Notes: generated from the sequence alone by a model not told the origin. A stretch of 64,000 nucleotides of DNA from Caldimonas brevitalea (GCF_001017435.1 NZ_CP011371.1:4464001-4528000), one strand, 5' to 3'; positions 51,829 through 62,650 are shown, counted from the stretch's first letter. A program made the numbers and translations.

Positions 51829-53100
51829 ATGACGAGTCGTGAAGACTGCCTGGCGCGAGACCAGGCCGACCCCCTGGCGTGTTTGCGCGGGTTGTTCGAC
51901 CTGCCCGACGGCACGCTGTACCTCGACGGCAATTCGCTGGGTGTGCTGCCGAAGGCGACAGCGGCGCGGGTGCAGGAGGTGGTGCGACACGAATGGGGTG
52001 TCGACCTGATCAAGAGCTGGAACAGCGCCGGCTGGATGGACCTGCCGCGCCGCGTGGGCGACAAGATCGCGCAGCTGATCGGCGCCGGGCCCGGCGAGGT
52101 GGTGGTGGCCGACTCGACCTCGGTCAACCTCTACAAGGTGCTGATGGCGGCCGCGCGCCTGCAGCAGGAACGCTCGCACGAGCGCCGCGTGATCGTCTCC
52201 GAGCGCAGCAACTTCCCCACCGACCTCTACATCGCACAAGGCGTGTGCGAACCGTTGGGCTGGGAGTTGCGACTGCTCGACGCGCACGAGCTCGAAGCCG
52301 GTTTTGCGCCGGACACCGCGATCCTGCTGCTGACCCACGTCAACTACCGCACCGGTCGTATGCACGACATGGCCCACCTGACGCGGTTGGCACACGAGTG
52401 TGGCGCTCTGGCCGTGTGGGACCTGGCGCATTCGGCCGGCGCGGTGCCGGTCGACCTGACGGCATGCGAGGCCGACTATGCAGTGGGCTGCGGCTACAAA
52501 TACCTGAACGGCGGCCCCGGCGCACCGGCCTTCGTCTGGGCCCATCCGCGACATGCCGACCGCTTCGCGCAGCCGTTGTCCGGCTGGCTCGGGCATGTGG
52601 CGCCGTTCGAGTTCTCGCCGCACTACACGCCGGCGCCCGGCATCGCGCGGTATCTGTGCGGCACACCGCCGGTGCTCTCGTTGGCCGCGTTGGAGTGCGG
52701 CGTGGACACGGTGCTGGCCGCCGAGCCACACGGCGGGTTGTCGGCCTTGAGGGCCAAGTCGCTGGCCTTGAGCGAGCTGTTCGTGCAGCTGGTCGACACG
52801 CGCTGCGCCGGGCACGGGCTCACGGTGGTGTCGCCGCGCGACGCAGGACGGCGGGGCAGCCAGGTTTGTTTGAGCCGTGCTGAGGGTGGCTACGCGGTCG
52901 TCCAGGCCCTGATCGCCCGCGGCGTGATCGGCGACTTTCGCGCCGGCGACAGCCGCACGCCCGACATCCTGCGGTTCGGCTTGACACCGCTCTACACACG
53001 TTATGTGGACGTGTGGGACGCAGTCGAACACCTGCGCCAGGTGCTGCAGGACGGCGAATGGCAACGGCCCGAGTTCCACCGGCGCCAGGCGGTGACGTAA
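51829..53100 (+). CDS. kynU: Kynureninase
   Basis: PLP enzyme of 423 residues that splits kynurenine to anthranilate and alanine. The Schiff-base lysine is in GCGYKYLNGGPGAPAFVW, and LYLDGNSLGVLPKAT near the N-terminus and VWDLAHSAGAVPVDL (PLP-binding Asp) are diagnostic. The start is preceded by GAGGAGCTGTCTCG. It joins kynB and kynA to convert tryptophan to anthranilate. Confidence 0.97.
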   Translation: MTSREDCLARDQADPLACLRGLFDLPDGTLYLDGNSLGVLPKATAARVQEVVRHEWGVDLIKSWNSAGWMDLPRRVGDKIAQLIGAGPGEVVVADSTSVNLYKVLMAAARLQQERSHERRVIVSERSNFPTDLYIAQGVCEPLGWELRLLDAHELEAGFAPDTAILLLTHVNYRTGRMHDMAHLTRLAHECGALAVWDLAHSAGAVPVDLTACEADYAVGCGYKYLNGGPGAPAFVWAHPRHADRFAQPLSGWLGHVAPFEFSPHYTPAPGIARYLCGTPPVLSLAALECGVDTVLAAEPHGGLSALRAKSLALSELFVQLVDTRCAGHGLTVVSPRDAGRRGSQVCLSRAEGGYAVVQALIARGVIGDFRAGDSRTPDILRFGLTPLYTRYVDVWDAVEHLRQVLQDGEWQRPEFHRRQAVT

Positions 53101-53202
53101 GGAGTGGTCGCACGACCGTCATTGCACGCCATTCGACCTGCCCAGTCTTGACCTCATCGCATCCGAAGCGACCTGATCTCCGACGACCCATTGGTGCCCC
53201 TC

Positions 53203-54063
53203 ATGGAACCACAACAGCCCCCACCCGCCACGCCCGAGCAGATCGTCCATGCCGAACAGGCGCGGCTCGATTTCGCACGCGAGATGAGCTACGGCGATTA
53301 CCTCCGCCTCGACGAAGTGTTGAGTGCGCAGCACCCGCTTTCGCCGGACCACAACGAGATGCTGTTCATCGTGCAGCACCAGACCAGCGAACTGTGGATG
53401 AAGCTGCTGCTGCACGAACTGCGCGCCGCGATCGAGCATGTGGCACACGACGAGTTGCCGCCGGCCTTCAAGATGCTCGCCCGCGTGAGCAAGATCATGG
53501 AGCAGCTGGTGCATGCCTGGGATGTGCTGGCGACGATGACACCGCCGGAGTACTCGGCGATCCGGCCCTATCTGTCGAACTCGAGCGGCTTCCAGAGCTG
53601 GCAGTACCGCTGCATCGAATTCCTGCTGGGCAACAAGAACGCCGCGATGTTGAAGCCGCACGCGCACAAGGCCGAGCGACTGGCCGAGGTCGAGCAGGCG
53701 TTTCGCTCACCGTCGCTGTACGACGAGTCGTTGCGGCTGCTGCAGCGGCGGGGTCTGCCGGTGCCAGCCAGCCATCTCGAACGCGACTGGACCCAGCCGT
53801 ATGTCGAGAGCGCGGCGGTCGAGCAGGCCTGGCTGCAGGTGTATCGCGACCCGCGGCGTTATTGGGACCTGTACCAGCTGGGCGAAGAGCTGACCGACGT
53901 CGAGGACGCGTTCCGGTTGTGGCGCTTCCGGCACGTGACGACGGTGGAGCGGGTGATTGGGTTCAAGCGCGGGACCGGGGGGACGTCGGGGGTGGGGTAT
54001 CTGCGGAAGATGTTGGAGGTGGTGTTGTTTCCGGAGATATGGCGGTTGAGGACGGATTTGTAG
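53203..54063 (+). CDS. kynA: Tryptophan 2,3-dioxygenase
   Basis: Heme dioxygenase of 286 residues that opens the tryptophan ring to N-formylkynurenine, the first pathway step. Diagnostic segments are [39 protein letters not shown] and [26 protein letters not shown] use the ATG at 53203 rather than the TTG at 53191. A 102-base gap separates it from kynU. The last 60 or so bases are unusually G/T-rich (TTGGAGGTGGTGTTG). Confidence 0.97.
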   Translation: MEPQQPPPATPEQIVHAEQARLDFAREMSYGDYLRLDEVLSAQHPLSPDHNEMLFIVQHQTSELWMKLLLHELRAAIEHVAHDELPPAFKMLARVSKIMEQLVHAWDVLATMTPPEYSAIRPYLSNSSGFQSWQYRCIEFLLGNKNAAMLKPHAHKAERLAEVEQAFRSPSLYDESLRLLQRRGLPVPASHLERDWTQPYVESAAVEQAWLQVYRDPRRYWDLYQLGEELTDVEDAFRLWRFRHVTTVERVIGFKRGTGGTSGVGYLRKMLEVVLFPEIWRLRTDL

Positions 54064-54568
54064 GAGGCTTGGCTTGGTGTTGTCTACACCCCGCACTCCA
54101 ACAACACGAGCAAGAGCATCCACTCAACAAGTGCCCGCGCCCACCCCAAAAAGTAAACCCGACGCAGAGTGTCTCCACTCCGCGCCGGGCAACCGGGCCT
54201 CTGTAGCACAGGGCCCCCGGAAGTCGGTCGCCTCCCTGACGGCCCCTTGCCTAGAAGACAAGGACCGCCCCTATCGACCGCTCCCGAGGAGATGGCCACC
54301 ACCACCAGCAGCAACAACATCAACATCAACTCGAACCATCGCCGATGGCAGTGGTGCTTGGGCGTTGCGCCGAGGCCCCGGTATCTCCCGTGGTGTCCTC
54401 GCCGCGATGACAGCGTGGACGCAAGTGTTGCAGCCTCGGGGTAAACCCACCATCCCCCACGGGAGGGACCTGCAGCCCCTCACCCAAGGGGTTCCCCTGG
54501 CAGATGTACCATCGCGGTCTTGCCCTGATTCATCACACTCCATCAGCACCGCACTGACGCACATCACC
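54064..54568. other. 505-base gap without a recognisable gene
   Basis: Between kynA and ppnP I find no gene I can support. Open frames here lack any family resemblance. Imperfect hairpins are present: GTGTTG with CAACAC just behind the kynA stop, and CCTTG with CAAGG near 54245. A Ser/Asn-coding repeat of AACAACATCAACATCAAC (about 54312-54329) is low complexity. No clear promoter for ppnP is visible. Confidence 0.5.
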
Positions 54569-54886
54569 ATGAGCCAACAGATCGCCAACGTCGCCGTCAA
54601 CACGCAGGCCAACGTCTATTTCGACGGCAAGTGCATCTCGCACACCATCACCTTGCAGGACGGCACCCGCAAGAGCGTCGGTGTGATCCTGCCGTCGACC
54701 CTGACCTTCAACACCGGCGCACCGGAAGTGATGGAGACCGTGGCAGGCGCTTGCGAAGTGAAGCTTGCAGGTCAAAACAACTGGACGCGTTATGCGGCAG
54801 GTCAGCGCTTCGACGTGCCGGCCAACTCGAGCTTCGAGATCAAGGTGGAAGGCGAGCCCTACCACTACATCTGCCACTTCGGTTGA
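54569..54886 (+). CDS. ppnP: Pyrimidine/purine nucleoside phosphorylase (PpnP)
   Basis: Small cupin-like nucleoside phosphorylase, 105 residues, formerly YaiE/DUF1255, that splits several nucleosides with phosphate. Family landmarks are VYFDGKCISHTITLQDGTRKSVGV and EVKVEGEPYHYICHF-type C-terminus (here IKVEGEPYHYICHFG). It is followed by a strong bidirectional terminator and convergent with the CsgG-like gene. Confidence 0.95.
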   Translation: MSQQIANVAVNTQANVYFDGKCISHTITLQDGTRKSVGVILPSTLTFNTGAPEVMETVAGACEVKLAGQNNWTRYAAGQRFDVPANSSFEIKVEGEPYHYICHFG

Positions 54887-54937
54887 ACCACCTGCCGCTT
54901 GCAGCGCAAGACGCAATCAAAGTAGCACAGCAATGCA

Positions 54938-54973
54938 AAGCAGAAGGGCCGCGGATGTGCGGCCCTTCTGCTT
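54938..54973. terminator. Strong bidirectional terminator of ppnP and the CsgG-like gene
   Basis: Perfect 15-bp stem AAGCAGAAGGGCCGC (54938-54952) and GCGGCCCTTCTGCTT (54959-54973) around the 6-base loop GGATGT, centred in the gap between convergent stop codons. On the minus strand it is followed by TGCATTGCTG after CTTT. This is the most stable hairpin seen in the window. Confidence 0.85.
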
Positions 54974-55005
54974 GGTGCTTGCGGGCGCATCACCCGCAAG
55001 CCGCT

Positions 55006-55890
55006 TCAGCGGTTCTTGGAGGCCGGCGTCGTGCCGCCCTGCACACCGAGGCGACCGCCGGTGCCCAGACCACCGCGCACTTCCTGCGCCCTGTAGTTGC
55101 GCACCGCCCGCACCATCTGGTTGTACGAATCCGCAAAGGCGGCGATCACGACCTTGCCCTGCGGCGTGTTGCCATAAGCACTGGCGCCCACCGCAGTGCC
55201 CCTGAAGGCACCCGCCAGCAGACCGAAGTCGGTGTTGCGCGAACTGCCCTCGGCGGCAGCCAACTGCACGCCCGAGCGGTTGTCGATCAGGGTGAGCATG
55301 GTCGACGCTTCGTTGAACTTCATCTGGCCGCCCACCAGCGCCGCGACCGTGCCGACACGCCCGCCCACCAGGCCGCCGAGGCCGCCGGTGTCTTTCTGGC
55401 TGAAGGTGACGCTCGGGCTCATCGTGTAGTCCGCGGCGACCATCTGGCCCTTGGCGAAGTTGCTGCCCTCGCGCAGTTCGCCGCTGTCTTGCAGGCCCCG
55501 CTCCTGGCGCATGTTGTGCATCGCCTGGCCGCGCTCGACCACCACGAAACAATTGGACTGCTGCACCAGCATGCGCAGCACCGGGATGGTGGATTGCAGG
55601 CGATGGCTGCGCATTTCGCTGTACCAGGACGATCCCTGGTCTTCCACCAAGGCCACCGTCCCGAGCGACTCGCTGCAGCGCTCCATCTCGGAATTGGCGT
55701 TTTCGGCCGTCGAGCCGGCCGTGGCGCCGGTGGCCACCGTCTTGGCCCGGCTGTCGCCCATCGTCGGGCTGGTGGCCATGCAACCGGCCAGCGCCAGCGC
55801 CGCCGCAACCGCACCTGCGCTGCGCACCCAAGGCCGATGCATCACGACATCTGCCACACCACCCACTACCGTTTTGGACACCGCTTCCAT
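55006..55890 (-). CDS. CsgG/HfaB family lipoprotein
   Basis: Lipoprotein of 294 residues in the CsgG/HfaB superfamily, which forms outer membrane pores or peptidoglycan-linked accessory proteins. The lipobox is LALAGC. VALVEDQGSSWYSEM, FVVVERGQAMHNMRQERGLQDSGELREGSNFAKGQM and YTMSPSVTFSQ are CsgG-like. Two ATGs are possible: 55890 has the stronger ribosome site (GGAGGGG) but gives a 37-residue leader, and 55842 gives a normal lipoprotein signal. No curli or holdfast genes are adjacent, so the exported partner is unknown. Confidence 0.8.
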   Translation of the reverse strand: MEAVSKTVVGGVADVVMHRPWVRSAGAVAAALALAGCMATSPTMGDSRAKTVATGATAGSTAENANSEMERCSESLGTVALVEDQGSSWYSEMRSHRLQSTIPVLRMLVQQSNCFVVVERGQAMHNMRQERGLQDSGELREGSNFAKGQMVAADYTMSPSVTFSQKDTGGLGGLVGGRVGTVAALVGGQMKFNEASTMLTLIDNRSGVQLAAAEGSSRNTDFGLLAGAFRGTAVGASAYGNTPQGKVVIAAFADSYNQMVRAVRNYRAQEVRGGLGTGGRLGVQGGTTPASKNR

Positions 55891-56237
55891 CTGCACCCCT
55901 CCAGGCAAGTCGGCCCGTCTTGGTCACGCTGCTGCACCTCCGAAAACAGTGGAGATGCGAACAGCCGATGCGGGCCATCGTCATTCATCAAGGTGCGAGA
56001 TGGTAGCCAGCATGGGGGGGTTTGGCTGTCCCTAACACTAGGTACATCCATTCGGGGGGCCGGCCGCCACAGTGCGCCTCCCGATACAACACCGGGCAGG
56101 GCCCACCGCCTGGGCCCCGCCGGCACAAACGCCGCCCCCCTCGTTCTTGTCGTGCTCCCTGTCGTTGTTGTGATGCTGCAGCGCAATATGCCGCGCGCGC
56201 ATGGCGGCCGTGTGACAGCGGGAACGACGCCCCAGCG
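55891..56237. other. 347-base gap upstream of the CsgG-like gene
   Basis: No gene is supported here. The minus strand holds a possible -10 (TACCAT, at about 55998-56003) for the CsgG-like gene. A run of seven G (about 56014-56020) and a palindromic CCTAACACTAGG (56031-56042) lie near the middle. A GC-only inverted GGGCCC pair around 56098-56118 might end murB transcription, but no T run follows it. Confidence 0.4.
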
Positions 56238-57254
56238 TCAGATCACCAGCGGCTCCGGTTCCAGCCGAATGCCGAAGCGCCCGTACACACTTTCCTGGAT
56301 GGCGCGCGCCAGCGTCACCACCTCGGCGCCGATGGCCCCGCCCCGGTTGATCAGCACCAGCGCCTGCTTCTCGTAGACGCCGGCGCGGCCGATGCTCTTG
56401 CCTTTCCAACCGCAGGCGTCGATCAACCAGCCGGCGGCGAGCTTGTAAGTGCCGTCGGGCATCGGGTAGTGCACGATCTCCGGGTCGCGGCCGATGATGT
56501 CGCGGCACTGATCTTCGGTCACCACCGGGTTTTTGAAGAAACTGCCGGCGTTGCCCATCACGGTCCAGTCGGGCAGCTTGGCGCGGCGGATCTCGCAGAT
56601 CCAGTCGTAGACCTGGCGTGCCGTCGGCTGGTGCTGCCCGGTCTCGGCCATCTTGCGCTCCAGGTCGAGGTAGCCCAGCACCGGCTGCCACGGCTTGGGC
56701 AGCCGAAAACGCACCCGCGTGATCAGGCTCTTGCCGGCCAGCGCCTGCTTGAAGATGCTGTCGCGGTAACCAAAGCGACACATCGAGGCGTCCAGCCGGA
56801 CGCTGCGGCCAGTGATCAGGTCGACCGCGTCCAGCGTATCGAATCGGTCTTTCAGCTCCACGCCGTAAGCGCCGATGTTCTGCACCGGCGAGGCGCCCAC
56901 TGTGCCGGGGATCAGCGCCAGGTTTTCCAGCCCGGGCAGGCCCTGGTCGAGCGTCCAGGTGACGAAATCGTGCCAGTTCTCGCCGCCGCCGGCCTCGACG
57001 ATCCAGGCGTCGGCGCGCTCGTCGACCACCCGCCGGCCCGGCACCTCGACCTTTAGCACCAACTGGCTCACGTCGCGCGTCAGCACGATGTTGCTGCCGC
57101 CCCCCAGCACGAACTTCGGCGCCCGGCCCAGGGTGGCATCGCCGAGCACACGGCGCACGTCGGCGTCGGCCTCGATGCGCACCAGGGTCTGGGCCACCGC
57201 CGGCAGGCCGAAGGTGTTATACGGTTTGAGGCTGACGCCCGTCTCGATTTGCAT
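56238..57254 (-). CDS. murB: UDP-N-acetylenolpyruvoylglucosamine reductase
   Basis: FAD enzyme of 338 residues that reduces UDP-GlcNAc-enolpyruvate to UDP-MurNAc. It begins [19 protein letters not shown]. The FAD-binding block is [14 protein letters not shown], with [27 protein letters not shown] later. The catalytic serine is in [13 protein letters not shown] and the C-terminal Glu is in [13 protein letters not shown]. An in-frame ATG at 57281 adds nine non-family residues. Divergent from yajQ; its start is 67 bases from it. Confidence 0.97.
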   Translation of the reverse strand: MQIETGVSLKPYNTFGLPAVAQTLVRIEADADVRRVLGDATLGRAPKFVLGGGSNIVLTRDVSQLVLKVEVPGRRVVDERADAWIVEAGGGENWHDFVTWTLDQGLPGLENLALIPGTVGASPVQNIGAYGVELKDRFDTLDAVDLITGRSVRLDASMCRFGYRDSIFKQALAGKSLITRVRFRLPKPWQPVLGYLDLERKMAETGQHQPTARQVYDWICEIRRAKLPDWTVMGNAGSFFKNPVVTEDQCRDIIGRDPEIVHYPMPDGTYKLAAGWLIDACGWKGKSIGRAGVYEKQALVLINRGGAIGAEVVTLARAIQESVYGRFGIRLEPEPLVI

Positions 57255-57320
57255 GGCAGAATTTTCGCCTATTCCCTCCAAGGACTGCGTCTACTGACGC
57301 CGCCGCCGACACACAGCACT

Positions 57321-57806
57321 ATGCCCAGCTTCGATACCGTCCTCGAACCCAACCTCGTCGAAGTGCGCAACGCCGTCGACCAGAGCAACAAGGAAATCGG
57401 CACCCGCTTCGATTTCAAGGGCACCGACGCCCGCATCGAACTCAAGGACAAGGAACTGACACTCTACGGCGACAGCGACTTCCAGCTCGGCCAGGTGCTC
57501 GACGTCCTGACCGTCAAAATGACCAAACGCAGTGTCGACGCACGTTTTCTCGACATCGGCAAGATCGAGAAAATCGGCGGCGACAAGGTCAAGCAGGTGA
57601 TCAAGGTCAAGGCCGGCATCGAGTCCGAGCTGGCCAAGAAGATCCAGCAGCTGATCAAGGCCAGCAAAATCAAGGTGCAGGCCAGCATCCAGGGTGACGC
57701 CGTGCGCATCAGCGGCACCAAGCGGGACGACCTCCAGGCCGCGATCGCGCTGCTGCGCAAAGACGTCACCGAAGTGCCGCTGACGTTCAACAACTTCCGC
57801 GATTGA
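57321..57806 (+). CDS. yajQ: YajQ family nucleotide-binding protein
   Basis: Protein of 161 residues with two ferredoxin-like domains; YajQ family members bind nucleotides, and some Xanthomonas and Pseudomonas members bind c-di-GMP. The sequence [21 protein letters not shown] at the start and the [23 protein letters not shown] segment match the family. Cellular role here is unknown. Stands alone. Confidence 0.95.
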   Translation: MPSFDTVLEPNLVEVRNAVDQSNKEIGTRFDFKGTDARIELKDKELTLYGDSDFQLGQVLDVLTVKMTKRSVDARFLDIGKIEKIGGDKVKQVIKVKAGIESELAKKIQQLIKASKIKVQASIQGDAVRISGTKRDDLQAAIALLRKDVTEVPLTFNNFRD

Positions 57807-57881
57807 CCCGCTGATCCTGCCAACGGCCCCGGCCCGCCACGCCGCTCCACGACACGCCCACGGGCAAGAAAACCGACTCCG

Positions 57882-58529
57882 ATGAAGTTCTTTCGCTGCG
57901 GCCTGGCCGTGATGACGGCACTGCTGTGCCAAACCGGGCTTGCCCAGACCGTCGCGCTGACCGGCAGCCTGGGCAGCAACAAGGCCTTGCTGATGATCAA
58001 CGGCACGCCACGCACGCTGGCCGTGGGCGCCAGCGCCGACGGCGTGCGCCTGGTCAGCCTGAGCGGCGGGCAGGCGGTGGTCGAAGTGGGCGGTCAGAAG
58101 CAGACCCTCGCGCTCGGCGGGTCGCCTGTCAGCCTGGGCGGTCGCGGCGGCAGCGGGGGCGGCACCCGCATCGTGCTGACCGCCGGCGCCGGGGGCCATT
58201 TCGTCACACAGGGCCAGATCAACGGGCGCAGCGCGCGCTTCCTGGTCGACACCGGCGCCACCTCGGTGTCGATGGCGGTCAGCGACGCCGAGCGCCTGGG
58301 CGTCAAGTACCAGGACGGCCAGCCCATCTACCTGAACACCGCGAACGGCGTGGTGCAGGGCTATCTGGTGTCGCTGCATTCGGTGCGCGTGGGCGACGTC
58401 GAGCTGTACAACGTACAGGGTGTGGTGGCGGCACGCGAGATGCCCTACATCCTGTTGGGCAACAGCTTCCTCAACCGCTTCCAGATGAAGCGCGAGAACG
58501 ACCAGTTGACCCTCGACAAGCGTTTCTGA
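57882..58529 (+). CDS. Retropepsin-like aspartic protease family protein
   Basis: Exported protein of 215 residues. A signal peptide (CGLAVMTALLCQTGLAQ) precedes an N-terminal Gly-rich region and a single-lobe retropepsin-like domain with the catalytic FLVDTGATSVSMA (Asp-Thr-Gly). It belongs to a clan AA aspartic protease family (TIGR02281) that likely works as a periplasmic homodimer. The ATG follows CGACTCCG, and the natural substrate is unknown. Confidence 0.88.
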   Translation: MKFFRCGLAVMTALLCQTGLAQTVALTGSLGSNKALLMINGTPRTLAVGASADGVRLVSLSGGQAVVEVGGQKQTLALGGSPVSLGGRGGSGGGTRIVLTAGAGGHFVTQGQINGRSARFLVDTGATSVSMAVSDAERLGVKYQDGQPIYLNTANGVVQGYLVSLHSVRVGDVELYNVQGVVAAREMPYILLGNSFLNRFQMKRENDQLTLDKRF

Positions 58530-58652
58530 CGGTGCTCCCCGGGTCTACCCTTATGTCGCCGCTGAGACAGGGTTTTGCGAACGATCGTGCTTAAACTGCT
58601 CCGCTAAGCCTGGCGTGCCGGCAGCGGCAGCCGCAGCGAAGGAGACACAGCA

Positions 58653-59846
<1,194 letters not shown>

Positions 59847-59873
59847 GGCCGGCAGGCAGGAAGGAAGCAGCAA

Positions 59874-61016
59874 ATGGACTTCGATTACACCGACGACCAG
59901 CAACAGTTGCGCGACGCCGTGCAAAAGTGGGTCGAAAAGGGCTACGACTTCGCCCGCCGCCATGCCATCGTCAAGGCCGGCGGCTATTCCGATGAAGCCT
60001 GGCGCGAGATGGCCGACCTGGGCCTGATGGGGCTGGCCGTGCCCGAAGCGCACGGCGGCCTCGGCTTCGGGCCGGTGGAGGCGATGGTCGTGATGGAGGA
60101 GCTGGGCCGCGGCATCGTGCTCGAGCCGTACGCGGCGGTCGCCCTGGTGGGCGCCTCCCTGCTCAGCCGTCACGCCCCGGAGGCGGTGCAATCCGCCTGG
60201 CTGCCGCGCGTGGCCACCGGCGAAGCGAAAGTGGTGCTGGCGCATCAAGAGCGCGACGCCCGCTACGTGCTGCGCCACGTCACCACCGCGGCCCGCCAGC
60301 AGGGCGACGCCTGGACCGTGAGCGGCAGCAAGAGCGTGGTGCCCGTGGGCCATCTGGCCGACGCCTTCATCGTGCCGGCCCGGGTCTCGGGCGCGGTCGA
60401 CGCGCCCCAGGGCATCGCGCTGTTCCTCGTCGAGCGCGGCGCCAAAGGCGTGACCACCCGTCCCTATTCGACGCAGGACGGCGCCCAGGCGGCCGACGTC
60501 GGTTTTGCCGACAGCCCCGCGACCTTGCTGGTCGGCCCTGACGACGGGCTGTACGCGCTGGAGGCTGCGGTCGATGTCGGCATCGCGGCGCTCAGCGCCG
60601 AGGCGGTCGGCGCGATGGACAAGCTGCTTGCCGTGACGGTCGAATACCTCAACACACGCAAGCAGTTCGGCGTCACGATCGGCACCTTCCAGGCCTTGCG
60701 CCATCGCGTGGCCGACATGAAGATGCAGCTCGAACTGGCCCGTTCGATGAGCTACTTCGCGACGCTCAAGCTCGGCGAGGACGCACCGCAGCGCCGCCGC
60801 GCGCTGTCGCAGGCCAAGGTGCAGCTCGGTCAGTCGATGCGCTTCGTCGGCCAGCAGGCCATCCAGCTGCATGGCGGCATCGGCGTGACCGACGAGTACA
60901 TCGCCGGCCACTACTTCAAGCGGCTCACCTGCATCGAGATGACCTTCGGCGACACGATGCACCACCTCGGCGAGGTGTCGGCCCGCATGCAGGACACCGC
61001 GGGCGTTTTCGCCTGA
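59874..61016 (+). CDS. Acyl-CoA dehydrogenase, PimD-like small subunit
   Basis: Acyl-CoA dehydrogenase family protein of 380 residues, distinct from its neighbour. The central domain is shortened, and the C-terminal part shows QLHGGIGVTDEYIAGHYFKRL and EMTFGDTMHHL rather than YEGTxQI. In heterotetrameric dehydrogenases of this type one subunit contributes the FAD site and the catalytic base jointly with its partner. It is the second gene of a two-gene operon and is followed by an intrinsic terminator. Confidence 0.88.
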   Translation: MDFDYTDDQQQLRDAVQKWVEKGYDFARRHAIVKAGGYSDEAWREMADLGLMGLAVPEAHGGLGFGPVEAMVVMEELGRGIVLEPYAAVALVGASLLSRHAPEAVQSAWLPRVATGEAKVVLAHQERDARYVLRHVTTAARQQGDAWTVSGSKSVVPVGHLADAFIVPARVSGAVDAPQGIALFLVERGAKGVTTRPYSTQDGAQAADVGFADSPATLLVGPDDGLYALEAAVDVGIAALSAEAVGAMDKLLAVTVEYLNTRKQFGVTIGTFQALRHRVADMKMQLELARSMSYFATLKLGEDAPQRRRALSQAKVQLGQSMRFVGQQAIQLHGGIGVTDEYIAGHYFKRLTCIEMTFGDTMHHLGEVSARMQDTAGVFA

Positions 61017-61041
61017 CGCGCGGCGCCGCGGCGCGCCATCG

Positions 61042-61075
61042 AAGGCCGGGCCACCCGAGGGTGTCGCCCGGCCTT
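61042..61075 (+). terminator. Terminator of the acyl-CoA dehydrogenase operon
   Basis: Perfect 10-bp arms AAGGCCGGGC (61042-61051) and GCCCGGCCTT (61066-61075), with an inner CACCC/GGGTG stem in the loop, followed by GTTCATTT. It starts 26 bases after the stop codon of the second dehydrogenase. Confidence 0.75.
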
Positions 61076-61170
61076 GTTCATTTCGGGCGAGGCCTGCACA
61101 GCCGCTAGACTTGCGGCCCTCGGCGGGCCCTTCTGCCCCGCGCCCTCGTCATCTGCTGGAGACTCCCCCG

Positions 61171-61881
61171 ATGCGCCTGGCTCAAGTTCTGTTTTCGCAA
61201 GGCTTCGGCACCCGCCGGGAGTGCGAGAACCTCATCCTGGCCGGCGAAGTGCGGCTGCAGGGCCAGGTCTGCGACGACCCCGACCACGACGTCGACACGC
61301 GCGGCCTGGTGTTCACCGTCGAAGGCCGCGACTGGCCCTTTCACGAAAAGGCCTACCTGATGATGCACAAGCCGGCCGGCCATGAATGCTCGCAAAAGCC
61401 GTCGGCGTGGCCCAGCGTCTACACGCTGCTGCCGTCGCCGCTGCGACTGCGCGACGTGCAAGCCGTCGGACGGCTCGACCAGGACACCACCGGCCTGCTG
61501 ATCCTGACCGACGACGGCGCGCTGATCCACCGGCTCACGTCGCCCAAAAAACACGTGCCCAAGGTCTACGAAGTGGGCACGGCCGACCCGATCACCGACC
61601 GGCAGATGGCCCAGCTGCTCGCCGGCGTGGTGCTGCACGACGACCCCAAGCCGGTCGCGGCGGCCGCTTGCGAGCGCGTCGCCGAGCGGCATCTGCGCCT
61701 CACCTTGACGCAAGGCAAATACCACCAGGTCAAGCGCATGCTGGCCGCCGCCGGCAACGAGGTGGTGACGTTGCACCGCAGCCGTTTCGGCGCCCTCGAA
61801 CTGCCGGCCACGCTGGCTCCCGGGCAGTGGTGCTGGCTGGCCGGGCCGCAGGACATCCTGGCGCCGGCCGGGGCATCTTGA
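61171..61881 (+). CDS. rsuA: 16S rRNA pseudouridine(516) synthase family protein (RsuA)
   Basis: Pseudouridine synthase of 236 residues. An S4-like N-terminal RNA-binding domain (MRLAQVLFSQGFGTRRECENLILAGEVRL) precedes the catalytic domain, whose key Asp is in VGRLDQDTTGLLILTDDG. KYHQVKRMLAAAGNEVVTLHR is the conserved C-terminal block of the RsuA/RluE/RluF branch. RsuA is the best match by length and domain layout, but RluE/F-like specificity cannot be fully excluded. Confidence 0.88.
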   Translation: MRLAQVLFSQGFGTRRECENLILAGEVRLQGQVCDDPDHDVDTRGLVFTVEGRDWPFHEKAYLMMHKPAGHECSQKPSAWPSVYTLLPSPLRLRDVQAVGRLDQDTTGLLILTDDGALIHRLTSPKKHVPKVYEVGTADPITDRQMAQLLAGVVLHDDPKPVAAAACERVAERHLRLTLTQGKYHQVKRMLAAAGNEVVTLHRSRFGALELPATLAPGQWCWLAGPQDILAPAGAS

Positions 61882-61895
61882 GCCGCCCAAATCGC

Positions 61896-62492
61896 TCACG
61901 CCGACGGTGATGAGGCGGGTGAAAGCAGTCTCTGGGCCGGAGGACGTTCAAGCCAGCGCGCGACCGCAACGGCAACCGACACCGTCACGACCACCATCCA
62001 CAGCAGCTCCGTCACCCAGAACGCGGGTATGGACTCCCCCACCGCCCACAGCAGCACCACCAGCACCAGCGCCGCGTAGCCCGCGTACATCGACGCCAGC
62101 AACCAGCAGGGCCGCCTGAACAGCACCGCCACGGCAACGCCGTAGACGACACCGACGTAGCCACCGATGAGCGCACCGGAGCGCAACCACAACTGATCCA
62201 CCAGCCACCGCTCGCCCCACCAGCCGCCCAGCGTGTGCACCAAGGCGGTGACCTCGACATACATCGCGGCCACCAGGCTCCCCAACACCGGCAACAGCAG
62301 CAAACGCGTGGACAGCCCGAACTGCAGCGGCACACCGCGGCGACGAAGCACGACGGCGAGACCCACCATGCCGATCACCAGGGCCAACGCCAGCCCCTGG
62401 GCTGACGGCAGGCAGCGGGCCTTGAGCTGGCCCAGCGCCGCGAAGAACAGCGTGAACCAGAACGCGCTCGCGCGCACCCACCGTGGCTTCAT
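61896..62492 (-). CDS. Hypothetical integral membrane protein
   Basis: Protein of 198 residues that I do not recognise. It has six to seven hydrophobic segments, among them SAFWFTLFFAALGQL, GLALALVIGMVGLAVVL, LLLLPVLGSLVAAMYV, GALIGGYVGVVYGVAVAVLF, LLASMYAGYAALVLVVLLWAV and LLWMVVVTVSVAVAVARW. A good ribosome site (GGGAGG) precedes the ATG at 62492. It lies alone on the minus strand between rsuA and ribF and has codon use like its neighbours. Confidence 0.7.
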   Translation of the reverse strand: MKPRWVRASAFWFTLFFAALGQLKARCLPSAQGLALALVIGMVGLAVVLRRRGVPLQFGLSTRLLLLPVLGSLVAAMYVEVTALVHTLGGWWGERWLVDQLWLRSGALIGGYVGVVYGVAVAVLFRRPCWLLASMYAGYAALVLVVLLWAVGESIPAFWVTELLWMVVVTVSVAVAVARWLERPPAQRLLSPASSPSA

Positions 62493-62650
62493 GATCGACC
62501 TCCCTCGTTTTGGTCCGGCGCCCGGGTTCATGGTGCCCCGGTGCAGCGCGCAGTGTAGGCGGGGGACGGCGCTGAGCGACGGAGTCTGTGGCCCGCGCCG
62601 CCCCCGCCCTGGCGACAGCGCGGCCCCCGCCGGCCCGCCATAATCCGCGC

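Noticed and set aside
50710..53079. 789-codon open frame antisense to YkgJ, kynB and kynU
   Set aside because: It spans three well-supported genes on the other strand and looks like their complement.
54169..54444. Possible small gene of 91 codons after kynA
   Set aside because: Low-complexity Pro/Arg and Asn/Ile repeats, no ribosome site, no recognisable domain; left as a gap.
54631..56376. 581-codon open frame on the plus strand over ppnP and the CsgG-like gene
   Set aside because: Out of frame with ppnP and antisense to the CsgG-like gene; Arg/His-rich shadow.
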